Shown here: piece after piece, positions 31,767 to 35,275 of the stretch | Position numbering within the stretch: the stretch's first letter is position 1 | Layout: every line of letters begins with the position of its first letter | Assembly: GCA_964610175.1 (NCBI GenBank) | Contig: CAZSVE010000028.1 | Span: 1 to 35,275, forward strand | Reading direction: 5' to 3' | Length of the DNA: 35,275 nucleotides | Source: CAZSVE01 sp964610175 | GTDB taxonomy: Bacteria; Pseudomonadota; Gammaproteobacteria; HK1 | The notes under the pieces: model-generated | What the model saw: the letters and a program-made list of their open reading frames with translations, nothing else | Databases searched by the model: none | What the model was told of the DNA's origin: nothing | Made by a program: the position numbers and the translations under genes

Positions 31767-32393
31767 TCATGGTTCGGTGCGTTCCAGGGTGTACCAACGC
31801 AACGTGCATTGGGCATGTAGGTTTGCTCGGTCGATGCCGGGTGCGAGGACATTCGGGAAAGCAAGGGATCGCCGGGCGCGGCGCAATCCGCAGTACACCA
31901 CGTGATAAGTACCCACCGCATGGCGATCCAATTCCGTCAATAAAGAAAATAGATCCCCCTCATGTAATAGCCCCATGGTCAATTGCATATCGGTGGTCTG
32001 AATCCGGTAAGGACCGTCATGGACTGGAAAATTCGGTGCATGGGGTTTGCGAGACGATATGGTATAGCGCAGTTCCGGGAGTCCGATGCGCCGGGCCGCG
32101 CTGCGCAATGCATCCAACCACGTGAGCCGGCGCTCTTTTCCAATCAATCCGTCCCGTACCAGATCTTGGAAACGTGGGGAATAGGCGTCGATCATGGCCC
32201 TTTCTTCCCCGAGGCGCTGGTATCGAATGCGCGCATCATCGAGGCGTCTTTCCTGGGCATGGTGTTGATCCTTGGCCTTGGTCAGGAACGTAGCGGCAAT
32301 GATCATCACGGACGCGCCGATCAAGGCCGATATCCCGAGGAAGATCGAGGCATTCCGGATCATTTGCCAATCCATATGTTTTATCATCTCCAT
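31767..32393 (-). CDS. PilO/GspM-like single-pass membrane protein
   Basis: The 208 residues have a short cytoplasmic N-terminus, one membrane helix (about 12-34), a charged coiled coil (KDQHHAQERRLDDARIRY, about 41-66) and a C-terminal domain with DMQLTMGLLHEGDLFSLLTE (about 133-152). This topology and the LTMGLLHEGDLFSLL pattern resemble PilO or GspM inner-membrane alignment proteins of type IV pilus and type II secretion systems. No pil, msh or gsp partners are in the window, and the sequence directly upstream looks like decayed coding DNA. The stop lies two bases beyond an element A remnant, so the C-terminus might be slightly altered. Start at 32393 is chosen after GGGGG; other starts are possible. 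Confidence 0.6.
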   Translation of the reverse strand: MEMIKHMDWQMIRNASIFLGISALIGASVMIIAATFLTKAKDQHHAQERRLDDARIRYQRLGEERAMIDAYSPRFQDLVRDGLIGKERRLTWLDALRSAARRIGLPELRYTISSRKPHAPNFPVHDGPYRIQTTDMQLTMGLLHEGDLFSLLTELDRHAVGTYHVVYCGLRRARRSLAFPNVLAPGIDRANLHAQCTLRWYTLERTEP

Positions 32394-32545
32394 TTATCGC
32401 CCCCGTTTGGCGCTTGTATCGGATCCCCTGGAGTTTTTTCCGGTTCATCGAGGCGAGGGCGATCCCTTGTTCGATGGGTCCGATTGGTATCCGGGTCGGG
32501 GAATGACCTGGAAACGATAGGTAATTTTCTACAGGTGATTTTGTG

Positions 32546-32863
32546 ATGCAAAAAATGATCGCTGTTGTAATAATCGTCGGTCTCGTAGCCGTGGCAATCT
32601 ATCATGTGTTTGTTGCCGATGATCAGGGGCAACTCATTTACAAGTATCATTGCAGTGCGTGCCATGCCCGAGGAATCGATGGTGCTCCCGAATTGGGTGA
32701 TAAGGATGCCTGGGCCCCCCGTATCGCCAAAGGTATCGACGTGCTGTATGCCTCTGCTCTGAACGGTCTCGATGGCATGCCGCCCAAAGGAGGCAGCATG
32801 GATGTATCGGATGCCGATATCGAATCGGCGGTCGACTATATGGTATCGGAGTCCGATGATTGA
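32546..32863 (+). CDS. small c-type cytochrome (c5-like)
   Basis: The 105 residues comprise an N-terminal hydrophobic segment (about 4-22; an uncleaved anchor or signal peptide) and one class I cytochrome c domain. Haem is bound by CSACH (C36, C39, H40), and the likely sixth ligand is M78 in LDGMPPKGG. The pattern YHCSACHARGIDGAPELGD is typical of cytochrome c5 and related periplasmic electron carriers. ATG at 32546 follows AGGTGA at good spacing; a GTG one codon earlier is less likely. It stands alone on the plus strand. The redox partner is not identified. Confidence 0.9.
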   Translation: MQKMIAVVIIVGLVAVAIYHVFVADDQGQLIYKYHCSACHARGIDGAPELGDKDAWAPRIAKGIDVLYASALNGLDGMPPKGGSMDVSDADIESAVDYMVSESDD

Positions 32864-32924
32864 TTCCTGGACCCGCGGTGATCCTTCCAGGTGATCATTT
32901 CGGAATTCGATTTTCAACGAAATA

Positions 32925-33034
32925 CCAGCAAAGCTTCGCCTCGATCCGACAACGCATGACCCGGTATCGGTAAAGCGAGATTGGCATCTTGTAAGATTCG
33001 ATCCAATGGTGAAGCTGAGCGGGAAATAAACAAA
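32925..33034 (-). mobile_element. element A copy 16
   Basis: 110 bases in minus orientation, ending GAGCGGGAAATAAACAAA ten bases before the gltX start. No clear Shine-Dalgarno remains between the element and the ATG. Confidence 0.86.
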
Positions 33035-33044
33035 TGAATCCATC

Positions 33045-34466
33045 ATGACTATACGAACCCGTTTTGCCCCGAGTCCGACCGGCTATCTCCACGTGGGTGG
33101 CGCGCGGACGGCCCTCTTTGCCTGGTTGTATGCGCGTCGGCATGGGGGAGAGTTCATTCTGCGCATCGAAGACACCGATCGGCAACGATCTACCTCCGAG
33201 TCCGTGGATGCGATTCTGGAAGGCATGGCATGGCTCGGACTCGATTACGACGAGGGCCCTGTTTTTCAAAGTGATCGCTTCGACCGCTATCACGAGGTGA
33301 TTCGGCACCTGCTCGATGAGGGACATGCCTATCGTTGTTACTGTAGCCGCGAGCGACTCGATGCCGTGCGCGCCGAGCAGATAGCCCGCAAAATCAAGCC
33401 ACGCTACGATGGGCATTGTCGCCAACACACGGCCTCTCCACCGGCGAATGCGCCTTCCGTGGTCCGCTTTCGAAATCCACTGTCGGGGGAAGTGGTCGTC
33501 GATGATCTCGTTCGGGGTATCGTGGTGTTCCAAAACGACGAACTCGACGATCTCATCATTGCGCGCACCGACGGCAGCCCGACCTACCATCTCACGGTGG
33601 TCGTCGATGACCTCGATATGGAAATCACCCACGTCATTCGGGGCGATGATCACCTCAACAACACACCAAGACAAATCAACATCCTGTCGGCCCTCGGGGC
33701 GACACCGCCCATCCATGCCCACGTGCCGATGATCATGGGTTCCGATGGGCAACGGCTCTCCAAGCGTCATGGTGCCGTCAGCGTGACGCAGTATCGGGTG
33801 GACGGGTATCTCCCGGAGGCGCTTTTGAACTACCTGGTTCGCCTCGGTTGGTCCCATGGCGATCAGGAGATCTTCGCCTTGGATGAAATGGTGGAGCTAT
33901 TCGATGTGGCCGATGTCAACCGCGCCGCTTCCATGTTCGACCCCGAAAAGCTGCTCTGGCTCAATCAGCATTACATGAAGCATATCGATCCCGCGCATAT
34001 CGCCCGGCATTCCAGCTGGCACATGGGCCGACTCGGCATCGATCCGGCACAAGGGCCGGATCTGGTCGAGGTGGTCATGGTGCAACGGGAGCGCGCCAAG
34101 ACCCTCGGGGAATTGGCCGAAAACAGCCGTTATTTCTATGAGGATTTCGACGAGTACCAGCAGGGGGCGCAAAAGCACCTGGGCGAAAAGATCGGCGGGG
34201 CGCTCGAGAAACTATACCAGCGCCTGGCGGAGCTGCGGGATTGGTCCGCCGCCAAGATCCACGAAGTCATCGAGGATGTCACCGAAGAAGAAGGCATCAA
34301 GCTCGGAAAGCTTGCCCAGCCGGTACGCGTCGCCATTACCGGCAGGACATTTTCGCCCCCCATCGACATTACCCTGGAATTGGTGGGAAAACCCAAGGCC
34401 CTGCAACGCATCGAGCGTGCCTTGGATTACATTTCCAAAAGCGTGTCCGAAAAATCGTCGATGTAG
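33045..34466 (+). CDS. gltX: Glutamyl-tRNA synthetase
   Basis: Class I aminoacyl-tRNA synthetase that charges tRNA-Glu. The 473 residues begin MTIRTRFAPSPTGYLHVGGA, containing the HIGH-equivalent motif (LHVG). The second signature is RLSKRHGAVSV (KMSKS-equivalent). FILRIEDTDRQRS and IMGSDGQ are also typical, and the C-terminal anticodon-binding domain is complete. A cysteine cluster CYCSRE ... GHCR lies where zinc binds in the E. coli enzyme. Length equals the bacterial norm (about 470). The ATG at 33045 lies ten bases after element A and lacks an obvious ribosome-binding site, so its translation may rely on element-derived leader sequence. Monocistronic. Confidence 0.96.
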   Translation: MTIRTRFAPSPTGYLHVGGARTALFAWLYARRHGGEFILRIEDTDRQRSTSESVDAILEGMAWLGLDYDEGPVFQSDRFDRYHEVIRHLLDEGHAYRCYCSRERLDAVRAEQIARKIKPRYDGHCRQHTASPPANAPSVVRFRNPLSGEVVVDDLVRGIVVFQNDELDDLIIARTDGSPTYHLTVVVDDLDMEITHVIRGDDHLNNTPRQINILSALGATPPIHAHVPMIMGSDGQRLSKRHGAVSVTQYRVDGYLPEALLNYLVRLGWSHGDQEIFALDEMVELFDVADVNRAASMFDPEKLLWLNQHYMKHIDPAHIARHSSWHMGRLGIDPAQGPDLVEVVMVQRERAKTLGELAENSRYFYEDFDEYQQGAQKHLGEKIGGALEKLYQRLAELRDWSAAKIHEVIEDVTEEEGIKLGKLAQPVRVAITGRTFSPPIDITLELVGKPKALQRIERALDYISKSVSEKSSM

Positions 34467-34569
34467 AAGGTTGTCCGAGTCTGGACACCGTGGGGCCGAG
34501 ATGCCGTAACCGAAGGTTTCCCATATTTTTTTGCCGGGTTCCGGCGCCAACGTGCCCAGCCGATCCCGC

Positions 34570-34668
34570 TTTTTTATTCCTCGCCTATCTTCGCAAATGA
34601 GTCGGGTTTTACAGAACACCGATGTTGCTTTACCGAGCCCGGATCATGCCCTGGCGAGGCCTCGTCAG
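34570..34668 (+). mobile_element. element A copy 17, diverged
   Basis: TTTTTTATTCCTCGC to GGCCTCGTCAG, about 99 bases. The ends and middle are diverged but GCAAATGAGTCGGGTTTTAC is well kept. Confidence 0.75.
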
Positions 34669-34762
34669 GCCATTGAAAACAGCCACATGTCCCTGTATCG
34701 CACTGGTCCAAAAACGTGATTTTTTACCGCCCCGATAACAACCCCAAAGGAGATTGCAAGCC

Positions 34763-35110
34763 ATGTCGACCATCTTTTCCAAGATCGTTTCGGGAGAACT
34801 ATCCGCCGATATCGTCTATCAGGATGATCGGGTCACCTGTTTTCGCGATATCAATCCCGCCGCGCCCGTGCACATCCTGATCATCCCCAACAAGGAGATC
34901 CCCACCCTCAACGATCTCGACGAAGAAGATGAGGCGTTGGCCGGACATATGCTATTGACGGCGAAGAAACTGGCCAAACAGGAGGGGATCAGCGAGAGCG
35001 GATATCGGCTCATCATGAATTGCAACCGGGACGGCAATCAGGAGGTCTTCCACCTGCACCTCCATCTCATGGGGGGGCGTCCCCTGGGAGGCATGGTAAT
35101 GCGGAAATAG
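34763..35110 (+). CDS. HinT-like HIT-family nucleotide hydrolase
   Basis: The 115 residues begin MSTIFSKIVSGELSADIVYQ and carry the histidine triad in EVFHLHLHLMGG near the C-terminus, with HILIIPNKEIPTL in the middle. This is the HinT (Hint/PKCI) branch of the family, purine nucleoside phosphoramidases that act on AMP-lysine and similar adducts. AAAGGAG is placed correctly before the ATG at 34763. A TTG nine bases upstream is rejected. Monocistronic; an element A copy lies 95 bases upstream. Confidence 0.93.
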   Translation: MSTIFSKIVSGELSADIVYQDDRVTCFRDINPAAPVHILIIPNKEIPTLNDLDEEDEALAGHMLLTAKKLAKQEGISESGYRLIMNCNRDGNQEVFHLHLHLMGGRPLGGMVMRK

Positions 35111-35275
35111 TGGTAAATGGCTGTTCCAGCCCGGATTGGAAGGGACTTTTCGGCAACCGGCGTAGAAGACCGGGGTGAGCGCCTCTTGAAGTTTCGCTGG
35201 AACATGTCGGCGTTTCGGGTGAACATGTATTGGGTAAGGGAGAGGCTTGCGCCACTCCCTCCCCGTTGCCGCGAG

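Noticed and set aside
32384..33046. 220-codon minus-strand frame across the cytochrome gene
   Set aside because: It is antisense to the cytochrome c gene and begins in element A. Only its last part might be decayed coding DNA upstream of the PilO/GspM-like gene.
4643..34668. CRISPR array
   Set aside because: The repeats are dispersed, in both orientations and at irregular distances, not regularly spaced with short spacers.

Overview
The window looks like chromosome of a gammaproteobacterium with moderate GC. Indicators are NuoN, a long RNase R, MltF, groES-groEL under a CIRCE operator, an SdhCDAB/SdhE succinate dehydrogenase locus, a GluRS and a HinT-like HIT protein. Core genes are scattered singly or in short operons and separated by unusually long, repeat-filled spacers. 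That pattern fits a genome colonised by small non-autonomous elements, as in some symbionts and large sulfur bacteria. I cannot name genus or species from sequence alone.

Layout: 1-2.2 kb nuoN; 2.2-4.4 kb rnr; 4.4-6.6 kb a gene-poor repeat field with a formylglycine-generating-enzyme-like fragment and a possible group II intron fragment; 6.6-8.0 kb mltF; 8.6-10.9 kb groESL with promoter, CIRCE and terminator; 11.5-15.3 kb a CopD-like membrane protein, an unrecognised two-gene operon (polytopic membrane protein plus coiled-coil protein) and a DUF4258/YgiT-zinc-finger toxin-antitoxin-like pair; 15.5-17.2 kb a MoeB/ThiF-type adenylyltransferase and a CbbQ/NorQ-type AAA+ ATPase; 17.6-22.0 kb an SDHAF4-like gene, sdhC-sdhD-sdhA-sdhB and sdhE; 22.5-23.2 kb an orphan rnfG-like gene; 23.6-25.2 kb a NitT/TauT-type ABC ATPase and permease; 25.2-25.7 kb a RelE/ParE toxin gene split by a repeat; 26.1-28.4 kb an OpuB/OpuC-type osmolyte ABC transporter with fused permease and binding protein; 28.6-30.8 kb, minus strand, a two-cassette integron-like array (secreted protein plus partner, then hicBA) with attC sites and no integrase; 31.8-35.1 kb a PilO/GspM-like membrane protein, a cytochrome c, gltX and a HIT protein.

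The most interesting signal is a roughly 110-bp dispersed element (called A here), present in about 17 copies in 35 kb. It runs from TTTGTTTATTTCCC to CGCTAG and carries a small hairpin near each end. Three copies sit in sites whose uninterrupted form can be rebuilt: a relE-type toxin gene and two older copies of A itself. In each case removing exactly TTTG...CTAG restores the original sequence with no target-site duplication, and the insertion lies just 3' of TAA or TAT. This resembles palindrome-ended, IS200/IS605-like non-autonomous elements. A second family (B, about 88 bp) also ends in a GAA-loop hairpin; one copy lies in frame inside the N-terminus of the osmolyte transporter gene. Copies of A abut the starts of moeB, the osmolyte ATPase gene and gltX, so the element has probably reshaped the 5' regions of working genes.
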